A stretch of 46,009 nt of DNA from JAKJEP01 sp964580995 (GTDB lineage Bacteria > Planctomycetota > Phycisphaerae > Sedimentisphaerales > SM23-30), in contig CAZOMV010000042.1 in the NCBI GenBank assembly GCA_964580995.1, forward strand, positions 1 through 46,009, in the 5' to 3' direction. Below are positions 7,751-16,576 of this stretch, one piece after another (within the stretch, counting starts at the first letter, position 1; each line of letters opens with the position of its first letter). Position numbers and translations under genes: made by a program. Under the pieces are notes generated by a model that made no database searches, had not been told where the DNA came from, and worked only from the letters and a program-made list of their open reading frames with translations.

Positions 7751-9280
7751 ATGCTCGCCAGAATACATAGTGCGGCGATGGTCGGGATTGATGCGGTCCA
7801 TTGCGAGGTCGAGGTGGATGTCGGCAGCGGGGGTTTCGAGCGCAGCACCATCGTCGGCTTGCCGGATACGGCAGTGAAAGAAAGCATCGACCGGGTCCGC
7901 AGCGCCATCTATAACTGCGGCTACCCCTACCCTCATACCGCCAGCGTGATCAACCTGGCCCCGGCGGATATCAAGAAGGAAGGCCCCAGCTTCGACCTGC
8001 CGGTGGCGGTCGGGATGCTGGCCGGGCAGGGGGTAATCCAGAGTGAGCTGATTCAGCAAACGGTTATGCTCGGCGAACTGGCCCTGGATGGCCGGGTACG
8101 CGCGGTAAAGGGGACACTAGCCAGCGCCATCATGGCGCAAAAACAGGGATTCAAAGCCATTCTCGTTCCAGCCGATAACGCCTGCGAGGCGGCGGTGGTC
8201 CGGGAAATCGAAGTCATCCCCATTTCCTCCCTCACCGAGGCGGTTGGCTATCTCAACTGCCAGTTGCCGCTGGAGGCGGCGGTGATTGATATGGACGCGG
8301 TATTTGAGCAGTCCTCCCGTTATGATCTGGATTTCGAGGATGTCAAGGGCCAGGAAAATGTCAAACGCGCCTTAACCATCGCCGCCGCCGGCAACCATAA
8401 TATCCTGATGATGGGCCCGCCCGGTGCCGGCAAAACCATGCTCACCAAACGGCTGCCGACCATCATGCCGCCCCTGACGCTGGAGGAGTCGCTGGAGACC
8501 ACCCGCATCTATTCCGCCCTGGGCCTGCTGAAAAAAGGCCAGTCACTGATGGCCACCCGCCCCGTGCGGTCCCCTCACCATTCCGCCAGCGGCCCATCCC
8601 TGGTCGGCGGCGGCACGATCCCCAGACCGGGAGAGTTGTCGCTGGCCCACAACGGCCTGCTGTTCCTGGATGAATTCCCGGAATTTAACCGCACCGTGCT
8701 CGAGACCATCCGCCAGCCGCTGGAAGATAACACCGTCACCATCTCCCGCGCTTCCGGCACGATGACCTTCCCCGCCAATATCATGCTGGTAGCCGCCATG
8801 AACCCCTGCCCCTGCGGCTACCTCACCGATCCCAAACGCAAATGCAAATGCACACCCAATCAGGTGGAGCGATATCTATCCCGTATTTCCGGCCCCCTGG
8901 TGGACCGCATTGACATTCATGTGGATGTTCCCGCCGTGCCCTTCACGGAACTGTCCAGCCGCAAAAACGGCACCAACTCCGCCCATATGCGGGAACAGGT
9001 ACTAAAAGCCCGCCATCGGCAAACCCAGCGGTTCGCGGGCTTAAATCTCCTGGCCAATGCCCGCATGAACAGCAAACAAGTCCGGCAGTTCTGCACCCTC
9101 GACGAAGCCGGCCAAAACATCCTCAAGCAGGCGGTCTATGAATTGGGTCTCAGCGCCCGCGCCCACGACAAGGTCCTCAAAATCGCACGTACCATCGCTG
9201 ACCTGGAGGACAGCCCCGACATTCAACCGAATCATCTAGCCGAAGCGATTCAATACCGCCGCCTCGACCGAAATATCTGA
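7751..9280 (+). CDS. comM: YifB/ComM-family magnesium-chelatase-like AAA+ ATPase
   Basis: This 509-aa protein has the full ComM architecture. An N-terminal Lon-protease-like ChlI domain (about 1-170) starts ARIHSAAMVGIDA and contains GLPDTAVKES. The Mg-chelatase AAA+ core has Walker A near 221 (GPPGAGKT) and Walker B near 302 (LFLDEFPEF). A cysteine cluster PCPCG...CKC lies near 352-371, and a C-terminal helical domain follows. ComM proteins are hexameric helicases promoting branch migration during natural transformation. Length is normal for the family. It converges on the minus-strand RNA unit whose terminator starts 37 bp after its stop. Confidence 0.94.
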   Translation: MLARIHSAAMVGIDAVHCEVEVDVGSGGFERSTIVGLPDTAVKESIDRVRSAIYNCGYPYPHTASVINLAPADIKKEGPSFDLPVAVGMLAGQGVIQSELIQQTVMLGELALDGRVRAVKGTLASAIMAQKQGFKAILVPADNACEAAVVREIEVIPISSLTEAVGYLNCQLPLEAAVIDMDAVFEQSSRYDLDFEDVKGQENVKRALTIAAAGNHNILMMGPPGAGKTMLTKRLPTIMPPLTLEESLETTRIYSALGLLKKGQSLMATRPVRSPHHSASGPSLVGGGTIPRPGELSLAHNGLLFLDEFPEFNRTVLETIRQPLEDNTVTISRASGTMTFPANIMLVAAMNPCPCGYLTDPKRKCKCTPNQVERYLSRISGPLVDRIDIHVDVPAVPFTELSSRKNGTNSAHMREQVLKARHRQTQRFAGLNLLANARMNSKQVRQFCTLDEAGQNILKQAVYELGLSARAHDKVLKIARTIADLEDSPDIQPNHLAEAIQYRRLDRNI

Positions 9281-9317
9281 TCTCGCAAAAAATGGTACCG
9301 CCAGTACCACCCAGCGC

Positions 9318-9357
9318 AAAAAAATTGGCAAGCCCAACCATACGGGTCGAGCTTGCC
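9318..9357 (-). terminator. Strong intrinsic terminator on the minus strand
   Basis: Read on the minus strand, GGCAAGC (9357-9351) and CGACC (9349-9345) pair with GGTTG (9339-9335) and GCTTGCC (9333-9327) around a 5-nt loop. The RNA then continues AA and seven U (9324-9318). The two imperfect positions are G.U wobbles on the minus strand but A.C mismatches on the plus strand, so the structure is specific to minus-strand RNA. Confidence 0.85.
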
Positions 9358-9738
9358 CGGATTCTCGTTGCTGTTGTTCTTTTATGGGTCTATAACCATA
9401 CTCAACAGCTAGCAGTGTAATACTGCTCTATTCAGCTGTTCGTTTAACAGCCAAGCACATTGGGGCTACGCATAGCCCGCTGAAACATGTGATATGTCCT
9501 TACCTGTCGTCTCTTTCACCGAAGCGAATGAGTTCACTCCAACTCCGGAATTGCAATCTTGGGTTGCGCCGGCTGTTTCCCGACGCAACCGCTTATATGA
9601 TCGTGCATCTCAGGTAGAATACCAAGACACACGGAATGAGACACTTTTCTTTTTAAAGAGCACCAAAGAATCGAAGATATCTTTTATATGACTCGCTCAG
9701 ATAGGCTTCTTACATGAATCATTGTCATCAGCCATTAC
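9318..9738 (-). ncRNA. Candidate structured non-coding RNA, about 420 nt
   Basis: A consensus promoter (9745-9773) and an intrinsic terminator (9318-9357) define a minus-strand transcript of about 420 nt with no ORF longer than about 15 codons near its start. The 3' half is a chain of hairpins: 9562-9590 (11 bp with one G.U), 9463-9478 (6 bp with a UGCG loop), 9435-9451 (6 bp), 9411-9427 (6 bp) and 9383-9400 (5 bp). In several of these the imperfect pairs are G.U only in minus-strand RNA. I looked for RNase P, tmRNA, SRP and 6S signatures and saw none. A short ORF on the plus strand (9494-9691) has no ribosome-binding site and lies over these hairpins. Positions 9774-9980 hold nothing clear beyond a CCCC/GGGG hairpin near 9838. 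Confidence 0.65.
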
Positions 9739-9744
9739 TACCAT

Positions 9745-9773
9745 ACTATAACACATAACCAGACAAAAATCAA
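9745..9773 (-). promoter_or_regulatory. Near-consensus sigma70 promoter, minus strand
   Basis: On the minus strand TTGATT (9773-9768) is followed after exactly 17 bp by TATAGT (9750-9745). No protein gene follows downstream on that strand, so it drives the hairpin-rich transcript ending at 9318. Confidence 0.75.
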
Positions 9774-9980
9774 GTAAATTTTGCTTTTTTATCGGCTAAA
9801 TTCTATTTTCCCCGACAGGGCTTATCCATCACCTAAACCCCCAAGGGGCGATAACTTATAAAATAAATCAAGTGAAGTCGGCCCATTCCTAAACGGTTAG
9901 CACTTGCATTCCGGAACCATTCATGGCATGATAGGAAAAAAGTGGATACTGGGATAAAGCAATCTAGCGAGGTTTTAAAA

Positions 9981-10490
9981 ATGACAGTAGAAGCAGTTGG
10001 CAGTAAATTTAGTCGTAACAATAATTATATTCTTACCGCGATGTGCCTGGCCTTTGCCGTCTGGTTCGGCTACGACGGCTGGATGAACGAGAAATATCAA
10101 AAGGAGGAAACCCGGGAGGATGGCAGTCCGTCTGCGAATCTCCAGTTTAACCGCTATGCCCCTGTCGGCCTGTTGGCTGTCGCGGCCTATGCCCTGTTCG
10201 CCGCAGCGCAGGTCAAATCTAAACGCATCATCGCCGATGAAAATGGCCTGACGATTCCCGGCAAAGACGCCATTCCCTATAGTAATATCACCTATATCGA
10301 TAAACGGTTCTTTGAAAAGGAAGGATTCTATACCATCGGGTACAAAGAAGCCGGCACTGAACAATCCCTGAAATTATCCGATCGAAAATATGATCATCTG
10401 GGCCTCTTGCTGGATGAACTGATTCGTCGCACCGGCGCCGCCCCGGCGGATACTGCTTCCGGTCAAGCAAATCAATCAAAAACCTCCTGA
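9981..10490 (+). CDS. Two-helix membrane protein of unknown function
   Basis: This 169-aa protein has two predicted membrane helices (about 16-35 and 59-79), followed by a cytoplasmic domain with alternating strands and a final helix (about 90-155) that could be PH-like. The C-terminus is low-complexity. ATG 9981 is favoured by GAGG about 9 nt upstream over a GTG at 9942. The stop overlaps the recG start (TGATG), so the genes are co-translated. I do not recognise a named family. Confidence 0.75.
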   Translation: MTVEAVGSKFSRNNNYILTAMCLAFAVWFGYDGWMNEKYQKEETREDGSPSANLQFNRYAPVGLLAVAAYALFAAAQVKSKRIIADENGLTIPGKDAIPYSNITYIDKRFFEKEGFYTIGYKEAGTEQSLKLSDRKYDHLGLLLDELIRRTGAAPADTASGQANQSKTS

Positions 10491-12664
10491 TGCCGCCGGG
10501 GCCTTTACCAATTCTCCTTCAAAATACTATGGAACAAACACCTCCGGCAAAATTCCATTCCGATTCGGAAGTTCAATTTCTTCGGGGGATAGGACCTCGC
10601 CGGGCGCAATCCCTGGCCCAACTGGGCATCCGAACGGTTCAGGACCTGCTGGAATATTATCCCCGCGATTACGAATTCCTCCCGCCCCTGGAACTAATCC
10701 ATGCTTTACAGGTCGATCAAAGCGTAACCATCATCGGCCAGATCATCAACCTGCGCTTCAACCGCCGCTCCCGTCCGCCCCGCATGGAAATCACTCTGCA
10801 GGACGCCACCGGCACCTGCCGCCTGAAATGGTTTCACGGCGGCTATCTGCAGGAAAAATTTCTGCCGGGCGACAAAATCGCCGCCTGGGGAAAGGTCTCC
10901 CGTTATAAGGAAATCTTGCAACTGGTCAATCCCAAATGGATGCGGCTGGAGCAATTCGAGCAGATCACCGACCGCCAGCAGCAAGGCTATGCCGTCTATC
11001 CCGCCAACGCCGAAATCTCCAGCGGGGAAATCGGCCGCATCCTGCGCAACTCCCTGCCTGACCTGCTGGAACTGGTGCACGACTATTTTGATGAGCCATA
11101 TCGTGCCCAGCGGCAATTCCCCACCCGCCGCGACGCCGTCCAGTGGATTCATGTTCCCCCGACTGCCGAATTTATCCTCCTGGCCCGCCGCCGGCTGGCC
11201 TATGATGAATTGTTTTTCATGGAACTGGGCATTGCCCTCCGCCAGGAGCAAATCCGCCAAACCCAGCCGGCCTTCCCCTTGCCCAACAGCCCCCGCCTCG
11301 ACCAGCGCATCAAACGCCTGTTCCCTTTCCTGCTCACCGCCGACCAGGAAAAGGTCATTCGGGAAATCTCCGCCGATATGGCCCGCTCCGAACCCATGAA
11401 CCGGCTCCTGCAGGGCGATGTCGGCTCCGGCAAAACCGTCGTCGCCTTGTATGCCGCCCTGCTGGCCGTCGGCAACCACAAACAGGTCGCCATCATGGCC
11501 CCCACCGAAATCCTCGCCGGGCAGCATTTCCTCCATATCGAGCATTTTTTGCGCGACAGCCAGGTCCGCCGCGTCCTTCTCACCGGCGGCCTGACCGGTT
11601 CCAAACGAACAACGCTTCTGGAGGAAATCAAAAACGGTTCGATCGATATCGTCGTAGGCACCCAGGCCCTTCTTCAGCAGGACGTCGCCTTTCACAATCT
11701 GGCCCTGGTCGTGGTCGATGAGCAGCACAAATTCGGCGTCCGCCAGCGCCAGCAGATCCGCGGCAAGGATATCGCCCCCCATTATCTGGTCATGACCGCC
11801 ACGCCCATCCCCCGCACCCTGGCCATGACCGTCTTCGGCGATCTGGAAATCTCCACCATCGAGCATCTGCCCCCCGGCCGCCGGGATATCCTGACCCGCT
11901 GGGTCCCCCCTGACAAACTGACGGATGCCTGCGAATTTATCCGTAAACAGCTCCAGCTAAAAAGGCAAGCCTATTTTGTCTATCCCCGCGTCGAGCAGGA
12001 CGAAGAAACCGAATCCCCGGAAACCGAACCGGCCAGTCAAAACGGTTGGGCCGGTCAGCTAAAAGCCGCCGTCACCGAATCGGAATATCTGCAAACCAAA
12101 ATCTTCCCCGAATTCCGCGTCGGCCTCCTCCACGGCCAGATGGACCGGGACCAGAAACAGCAGATCATGGACGACTTCCGCAAAGGAAAAATCGATATCC
12201 TGGTCGCCACCGTCGTCATCGAAGTCGGCGTGGATGTCCCCAACGCCACCATCATGGTCATCGAACATGCCGAACGCTTCGGCCTGGCCCAGCTCCATCA
12301 GCTCCGCGGCCGCATCGGGCGCGGCACGGAACAGTCCTACTGCCTGCTTTTCGGCCAGGCCGCGACCGAAACCGCCCAGCAGCGGCTCCAGATCATGGTC
12401 GAAACCAATGACGGCTTCCGTATCGCCGAAGAAGACCTGCGTATCCGCGGCCCCGGCGAATTTTTCGGCACCGCACAACATGGCTTGCCCAATCTGAAAA
12501 TAGCCGATATAATACGCGACCTGGATTTGTTGCGGATGGCGCGAAAGGACGCCTTTGCCCTGGCCCGGTCCGACCCGTTTTTGCGGACCGAAACCAGCCG
12601 CCCCATGAAAAAAATCCTCCAGGATAAATTCGGCGATGATCTGCCGCTGGTTGATGTAGGATAA
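10490..12664 (+). CDS. recG: ATP-dependent DNA helicase RecG
   Basis: RecG (724 aa) reverses stalled replication forks and branch-migrates Holliday junctions. Seen in order: an N-terminal helix-hairpin-helix-like stretch (LRGIGPRRAQSLAQLGI), an OB-fold wedge domain (about 80-160), helicase motif I near 309-316 (GDVGSGKT), motif II DEQH near 410, motif III MTATPIPRTLA, and C-terminal motifs including ERFGLAQLHQLRGRIGRG. The length is slightly above the usual 690. The ATG at 10490 overlaps the previous stop; a later ATG at 10529 would trim 13 poorly conserved residues and is equally possible. Both lack a clear ribosome-binding site. Confidence 0.95.
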   Translation: MPPGPLPILLQNTMEQTPPAKFHSDSEVQFLRGIGPRRAQSLAQLGIRTVQDLLEYYPRDYEFLPPLELIHALQVDQSVTIIGQIINLRFNRRSRPPRMEITLQDATGTCRLKWFHGGYLQEKFLPGDKIAAWGKVSRYKEILQLVNPKWMRLEQFEQITDRQQQGYAVYPANAEISSGEIGRILRNSLPDLLELVHDYFDEPYRAQRQFPTRRDAVQWIHVPPTAEFILLARRRLAYDELFFMELGIALRQEQIRQTQPAFPLPNSPRLDQRIKRLFPFLLTADQEKVIREISADMARSEPMNRLLQGDVGSGKTVVALYAALLAVGNHKQVAIMAPTEILAGQHFLHIEHFLRDSQVRRVLLTGGLTGSKRTTLLEEIKNGSIDIVVGTQALLQQDVAFHNLALVVVDEQHKFGVRQRQQIRGKDIAPHYLVMTATPIPRTLAMTVFGDLEISTIEHLPPGRRDILTRWVPPDKLTDACEFIRKQLQLKRQAYFVYPRVEQDEETESPETEPASQNGWAGQLKAAVTESEYLQTKIFPEFRVGLLHGQMDRDQKQQIMDDFRKGKIDILVATVVIEVGVDVPNATIMVIEHAERFGLAQLHQLRGRIGRGTEQSYCLLFGQAATETAQQRLQIMVETNDGFRIAEEDLRIRGPGEFFGTAQHGLPNLKIADIIRDLDLLRMARKDAFALARSDPFLRTETSRPMKKILQDKFGDDLPLVDVG

Positions 12665-12677
12665 AAGTAAAAACCCA

Positions 12678-14420
12678 ATGCTGAAAACCACCAAAAACCG
12701 CCTGCTGATCACCCTGAACGGATGCGCGATTGCCCTGGCGATCATCTGTTTGATCGGAGAATACGGCTTTCGCACCATCGCCTTCCAAAACTGGTTCCTG
12801 CACATCCTGCAGGTGACAGCCGTCATCGTTTTGCTCATTACCAGATTTTATTTCTGGTTCACCGGCAAAGAGTCCCACTGGAAAAATCTCCTCCCCGATA
12901 TCATCCTGCTGGCCATACAAGTCCTGGCCCTGGCGATTCTTCCTCCTCTGCTCCACGCTGTGGCCCCGCCTAGCCGGATTTTCTGGTCCACCTTCCATGT
13001 ATTCCTCCTGGCGATGGTGGTCCTCCGCGTGGCCCGCTCCACGGTAGCTGTCGCTTCCGGCCGTTCCCCCACCCGCGTCTTATTCGGCAGCTTTAGCTTT
13101 GTTATTTTCACCGGCGCCATTCTCCTGATGCTTCCCGCCGCCCATCGGGGCGATCACATCTCCTTCACGGACGCCGTTTTCACCGCCACCAGCGCCACCT
13201 GCGTCACCGGCCTGACCGTCATCGATCCCGCCAACGATTTCACCCACCTGGGCCAGACCATTATTCTTTTCCTCATTCAAATCGGCGGGCTGGGCATCAT
13301 GATCTTCGGTACCCTGTTCGCCATTGTGCTGGGAAATCCCCTCACCCTCCGCGAATCCATCGCCATGAAAGACATCATGAATGAACAAACCCCCGGCCGC
13401 ATCAGCGGCCTGGTCGTTTTTATCTGTTTTTCCACCTTTTTAATCGAATTGCTGGGCTTCTGCGGCCTGCTGGGCATGTGGCACCAGCCCCTGCCTGTTT
13501 CCGATCGGGTTTTCAAAAGCATGTTCCACGCCATCAGTGCCTTTTGCAACGCCGGACTCGCCCTCCAGCCGGACAATCTAATGAGCTATCGCTCCTCGTT
13601 CCAGGTCTATACCGTGATTTGCCCTTTGATTATCCTCGGTGGTCTGGGCTTTCCCGTCCTCTTTAATCTCTTCGGCGTGATCGCCTCCCGCCTGAAAAAA
13701 ATATTCCGTGCCGGCCGCTCCCGCCGCCTGCCTGCCATCTCCCTGACTCTCCACAGCAAATTGGTCCTGATCACCTCCGCCATCCTCATACTCACCGGCT
13801 GGCTGCTGCTTACCCTCCTGGAACTGACCCGCCCCGGCGGTTCCCAGGCCTCTTTCTTCGCCGCCTCCCGCGATTCCTTTTTCAATTCCGTCACCTCCCG
13901 CACCTGCGGCTTCAATACCATCGACATCGGCCAACTCAGTGCCGGGGCCAAAATGCTGGTTATTCTCCTGATGTATATCGGCGGCTCGCCCTCCTCCACC
14001 GCCGGCGGTATCAAAACCATCACCTTCGCCATCATGATCCTGGCCATTTATTCCACCATCCGCCGGCGGGAACAGGTGCATGTCTTCCATCGCACCATTC
14101 CGGTCACGGTGGTCAGAAAGGCGGCTACTCTCATGTCCTTGTATGGTTTGCTGATCTGGTTTATCGCCCTGCTCCTGACCATTACCGAAAAAAGCCTCGG
14201 GGCCGATTTGCTCGACCTGCTCTTTGAGGCCACCTCCGCCCTCGGCACCGTCGGCCTCTCCACCGGTATCACAGCCCATTTGACCTGCGCGGGAAAATGG
14301 ATCATTATCATAGCGATGCTGATCGGCCGCCTGGGACCGTTGAGTCTCCTGGCGGCCCTCACTTTCAATTATCGAAACATACGCTACGATTACCCCAGCG
14401 AACCACTGGTGGTTGGATAA
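12678..14420 (+). CDS. TrkH/KtrB-family potassium uptake channel subunit
   Basis: This is an integral membrane potassium transporter subunit (580 aa) with about ten hydrophobic segments. The four pore-loop repeats of the superfamily are visible with their filter glycines: TSATCVTGLTV, SAFCNAGLA, SVTSRTCGFNT and TSALGTVGLST. It has a longer N-terminal membrane region (about 1-135) than minimal KtrB. It starts 13 bp after recG and is followed 76 bp later by a TrkA/KtrA-type regulator, the usual partner. KtrB and TrkH cannot be separated confidently here. Confidence 0.92.
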   Translation: MLKTTKNRLLITLNGCAIALAIICLIGEYGFRTIAFQNWFLHILQVTAVIVLLITRFYFWFTGKESHWKNLLPDIILLAIQVLALAILPPLLHAVAPPSRIFWSTFHVFLLAMVVLRVARSTVAVASGRSPTRVLFGSFSFVIFTGAILLMLPAAHRGDHISFTDAVFTATSATCVTGLTVIDPANDFTHLGQTIILFLIQIGGLGIMIFGTLFAIVLGNPLTLRESIAMKDIMNEQTPGRISGLVVFICFSTFLIELLGFCGLLGMWHQPLPVSDRVFKSMFHAISAFCNAGLALQPDNLMSYRSSFQVYTVICPLIILGGLGFPVLFNLFGVIASRLKKIFRAGRSRRLPAISLTLHSKLVLITSAILILTGWLLLTLLELTRPGGSQASFFAASRDSFFNSVTSRTCGFNTIDIGQLSAGAKMLVILLMYIGGSPSSTAGGIKTITFAIMILAIYSTIRRREQVHVFHRTIPVTVVRKAATLMSLYGLLIWFIALLLTITEKSLGADLLDLLFEATSALGTVGLSTGITAHLTCAGKWIIIIAMLIGRLGPLSLLAALTFNYRNIRYDYPSEPLVVG

Positions 14421-14427
14421 AATGTAG

Positions 14428-14445
14428 GGTGGGGCTTGCCCCACC
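14428..14445. repeat. Short perfect palindrome between channel and regulator genes
   Basis: GGTGGGG (14428-14434) and CCCCACC (14439-14445) form a 7-bp GC stem with a CTTG loop, followed by a pyrimidine-rich tract ending TCTTTTA. It could attenuate transcription between the two potassium genes or be a dispersed intergenic palindrome. The T-tract is too weak and distant for a confident terminator. Confidence 0.5.
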
Positions 14446-14496
14446 GGTATCTCTTTTATAGAATCAAAGGATACCCATACAGTAAGGAATAAAATT

Positions 14497-15177
14497 ATGG
14501 CACGTTTCGCAGTAATCGGATTAGGACGCTTCGGCGGCCAACTGGCCCGCTCCCTCGCCCGCGCCGGCGCCGAGGTGATTGCCATCGACAAAGACCGTAA
14601 AATCATCGAGGACATCGCCGACGAAGTTACCCTCGCCGTCCGCCTCGACAGCACCGACGAAGAGGCACTCCGCGCTCATGCCGTCGAAAAAGTCGATGTC
14701 GCCGTCGTCGGCATCGGCCAGGATTTCGAAGCCAATATCCTCACCACCGTCACCCTCAAAAGCCTCGGCGTCAAACATATCTGCGTCCGCGCCGAACGCC
14801 AGACCCACGGCGAAATCCTCCGCCGCATCGGCGCCGACGAAGTCATCTTCCCCGAAGATGAAAGCGCCCATCGTTGGTCCTTCAAACTGCTCTCCCCCCG
14901 CATCAGCGAAAAACTCGAATTCGCCCCCGGCTTCAGCCTCGCCCAATACACCGCCCCCGCCAGCTTCCACAACAAATCCCTCCTGGAACTCAACCTCCGT
15001 AAAAAATTCCAGGTCAACCTCATCGGCCTCCGCCAGGCCCAGAACACCTCCGAAGATAGCCAAAAAACCTCCGCCCCCGTCATCAGCGTCCCACTCCCCG
15101 AAACCAAAATCCACGAAGGCGACCTCCTCTGGCTCGTCGGCTCCGACGACGACCTCGCCCAACTACCAGACAAATAA
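14497..15177 (+). CDS. TrkA/KtrA-family potassium uptake regulator (RCK protein)
   Basis: This is a cytoplasmic gating subunit (226 aa) with an RCK_N Rossmann domain: the NAD/ATP-binding GLGRFGGQLA motif at about 8-17 and an acidic residue ending strand 2 (IAIDKD). A C-terminal TrkA_C domain covers about 140-225. A single RCK module of this length fits KtrA rather than the double-length TrkA. It sits directly downstream of the channel subunit, so the two should form one octameric-ring-gated transporter. Confidence 0.92.
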   Translation: MARFAVIGLGRFGGQLARSLARAGAEVIAIDKDRKIIEDIADEVTLAVRLDSTDEEALRAHAVEKVDVAVVGIGQDFEANILTTVTLKSLGVKHICVRAERQTHGEILRRIGADEVIFPEDESAHRWSFKLLSPRISEKLEFAPGFSLAQYTAPASFHNKSLLELNLRKKFQVNLIGLRQAQNTSEDSQKTSAPVISVPLPETKIHEGDLLWLVGSDDDLAQLPDK

Positions 15178-15245
15178 ACTGCCTCCGGAATCCGCCGCTT
15201 AAATCGCTCATTTCCGGCAATCACCTACAAGTTCAATTTATTCAT

Positions 15246-15869
15246 CTATAAGAGAATCGTCGTGCTATTGCCCGGCCGGCTCACCCCGGCGGGATTGGCG
15301 GCCTTGACCCGATATTGCAGTTCCGCCCCGCGCGGCTGGCCGGGCAGGGTGATGGTTGTCTGGTAGGTGGTGGTGATTAGTTGCCATGGTCCCGGAGTCT
15401 GTTGGGGAAGAAGTTCCCTTCGCTCGATCAGGTAGTTATACACCGGACCCGCATGGGACGCGGCAGCGGGGGCTTGCCAAGTGAGGCGGACGGAATCGGC
15501 GGCGGTGACCTGGATCCGCAGGTTCCGTGGGGCCGTCGGAGCGGTCAGGGCGGTATCACCCCGCCGCGGTCCCCAGCCGATTAGCGAAAGTTTCTCCGGC
15601 GCGGCGGTGGTATCGACCTGCGAGAGCTTCAGGCATTCTTTCATGACCCGTTTCAGTTCGGCAAAACTATCCTTCCGCGCGGCCCGGGCTGAGCGCCAGA
15701 GAGCCAGCCGCTGCTCCAGCAGCCGGGCGGCCAATTGGTAGCTGCGGTGCCGATTCAGCAGCGTGTTCCGCCGAACATGCGGAAAGTCGCCGGCATGTAA
15801 CGAATAGCCGCCCAGCATCTGCTGGGCCAGGGCATTGATTTCACTTTCGCTGGTGGGAAAAACAGGCAT
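15246..15869 (-). CDS. FN3-domain protein, paralogue 1
   Basis: This 207-aa protein has a helical N-terminal half (about 1-100, ending in an SLIGWGP motif) and a C-terminal fibronectin type III domain (about 110-205: PRNLRIQV, VRLTWQAP, YNYLIERR, YRVKAANPAG). No signal peptide or membrane segment is visible. ATG 15869 is preceded by AGGAG 6 nt upstream; the longer ORF start at 15956 lies across a terminator hairpin and is rejected. It is exactly the same length as the upstream paralogue and aligns with it end to end. Function unknown; FN3 usually mediates protein or glycan binding. Confidence 0.85.
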   Translation of the reverse strand: MPVFPTSESEINALAQQMLGGYSLHAGDFPHVRRNTLLNRHRSYQLAARLLEQRLALWRSARAARKDSFAELKRVMKECLKLSQVDTTAAPEKLSLIGWGPRRGDTALTAPTAPRNLRIQVTAADSVRLTWQAPAAASHAGPVYNYLIERRELLPQQTPGPWQLITTTYQTTITLPGQPRGAELQYRVKAANPAGVSRPGNSTTILL

Positions 15870-15895
15870 AAGAAACTCCTGAAACGTTGAACCGC

Positions 15896-15938
15896 AAAAA
15901 AAAGGAAAAGAAAGAAGGAGGACACGCTTGCCTCCTTC
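15896..15938 (-). terminator. Terminator or attenuator between the two FN3 paralogues
   Basis: On the minus strand GAAGGAGG (15938-15931) pairs with CCTCCTTC (15921-15914) around a 9-nt loop. It is followed by a T-rich tract ending in eight T (15903-15896). It lies between the stop of the upstream paralogue and the start of the downstream one, so downstream expression should be reduced or need its own promoter. Confidence 0.75.
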
Positions 15939-15952
15939 TAACTTTTGGGCAT

Positions 15953-16576
15953 TCATAAAACGACCGTAGCCACGTTACTTGGCAGGCTCTCCCCGGCGGG
16001 GTTGGAGGCCTTGACGCGGTACTGCATCTCGATCCCGCGCGGCTGGCCGGTCAGGTAGATCTCGGACTCATAGACACTGGTAATCAGGGTCCACGGTCCC
16101 GGTATCCCCCCGCCGCTGGGCTGATCCGACCGTTCGAGGAGGTAGTTGCGAACCGCCCCGCCGGAACCGGCCGCCGGTTTATCCCAGCGCAGGGTCAGGC
16201 AGCCGGGTCCTTCCAGAATGGCCACCAGATTGGTGGGCTGGCCCGGCAGGGTGATCGGCGTGGGCGGGGCCTTGGGACCCCAGCCGATCTCCGCCAGTTT
16301 CACCGGGTCGCTGCTGACATCGACCTCGGAGAGCTTCAGGTCATCTTTCATCAGGGCTACCAGCGTGCCGAGTTTCTGGCTCTTGCTTTCGGTGGCGATC
16401 TGGGCCAAAGCCTTGGCGTTGGCCTGATTCTGCAGGTTGGTCTGGAACGTGGTGAGCGCGGTCTGCAGGGCGGCGACCGTTACGCTGGGGAAGTCCGCCG
16501 CGTGGGCGGTGTAGCCAGCAATCATCGTCTCGGCCAGGGCGACCACTTCGGCTTCCGATTTGGGAAATGTAGGCAT
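15953..16576 (-). CDS. FN3-domain protein, paralogue 2
   Basis: This 207-aa tandem paralogue of the next gene has the same layout: a helical N-terminal part (MPTFPKSEAEVVALAETM..., many Ala/Gln/Lys), the linker KLSEVDVSSDPVKLAEIGWGP, then one FN3 domain (about 112-205) with the WDKP and YRVKASNPAG signatures. AGGAG lies 7 nt before the ATG at 16576. A short hairpin (CCGCT/AGCGG, about 16599-16613) lies in its leader. There is no secretion signal. The pair probably arose by duplication; I do not know their function. Confidence 0.85.
   Translation of the reverse strand: MPTFPKSEAEVVALAETMIAGYTAHAADFPSVTVAALQTALTTFQTNLQNQANAKALAQIATESKSQKLGTLVALMKDDLKLSEVDVSSDPVKLAEIGWGPKAPPTPITLPGQPTNLVAILEGPGCLTLRWDKPAAGSGGAVRNYLLERSDQPSGGGIPGPWTLITSVYESEIYLTGQPRGIEMQYRVKASNPAGESLPSNVATVVL

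Noticed and set aside
9494..9691. 65-codon plus-strand ORF
   Set aside because: No ribosome-binding site, and it lies antisense across hairpins of the minus-strand RNA unit.
9318..9738. Minus-strand RNA as tmRNA or RNase P RNA
   Set aside because: No tRNA-like acceptor end, TPsiC-like motif or tag ORF is visible, and the conserved RNase P blocks are absent.
10706..11866. 386-codon minus-strand open frame
   Set aside because: It is antisense to recG, which has all helicase motifs in the plus frame. The shadow is Gly/Asp/Ala-rich with no domain.
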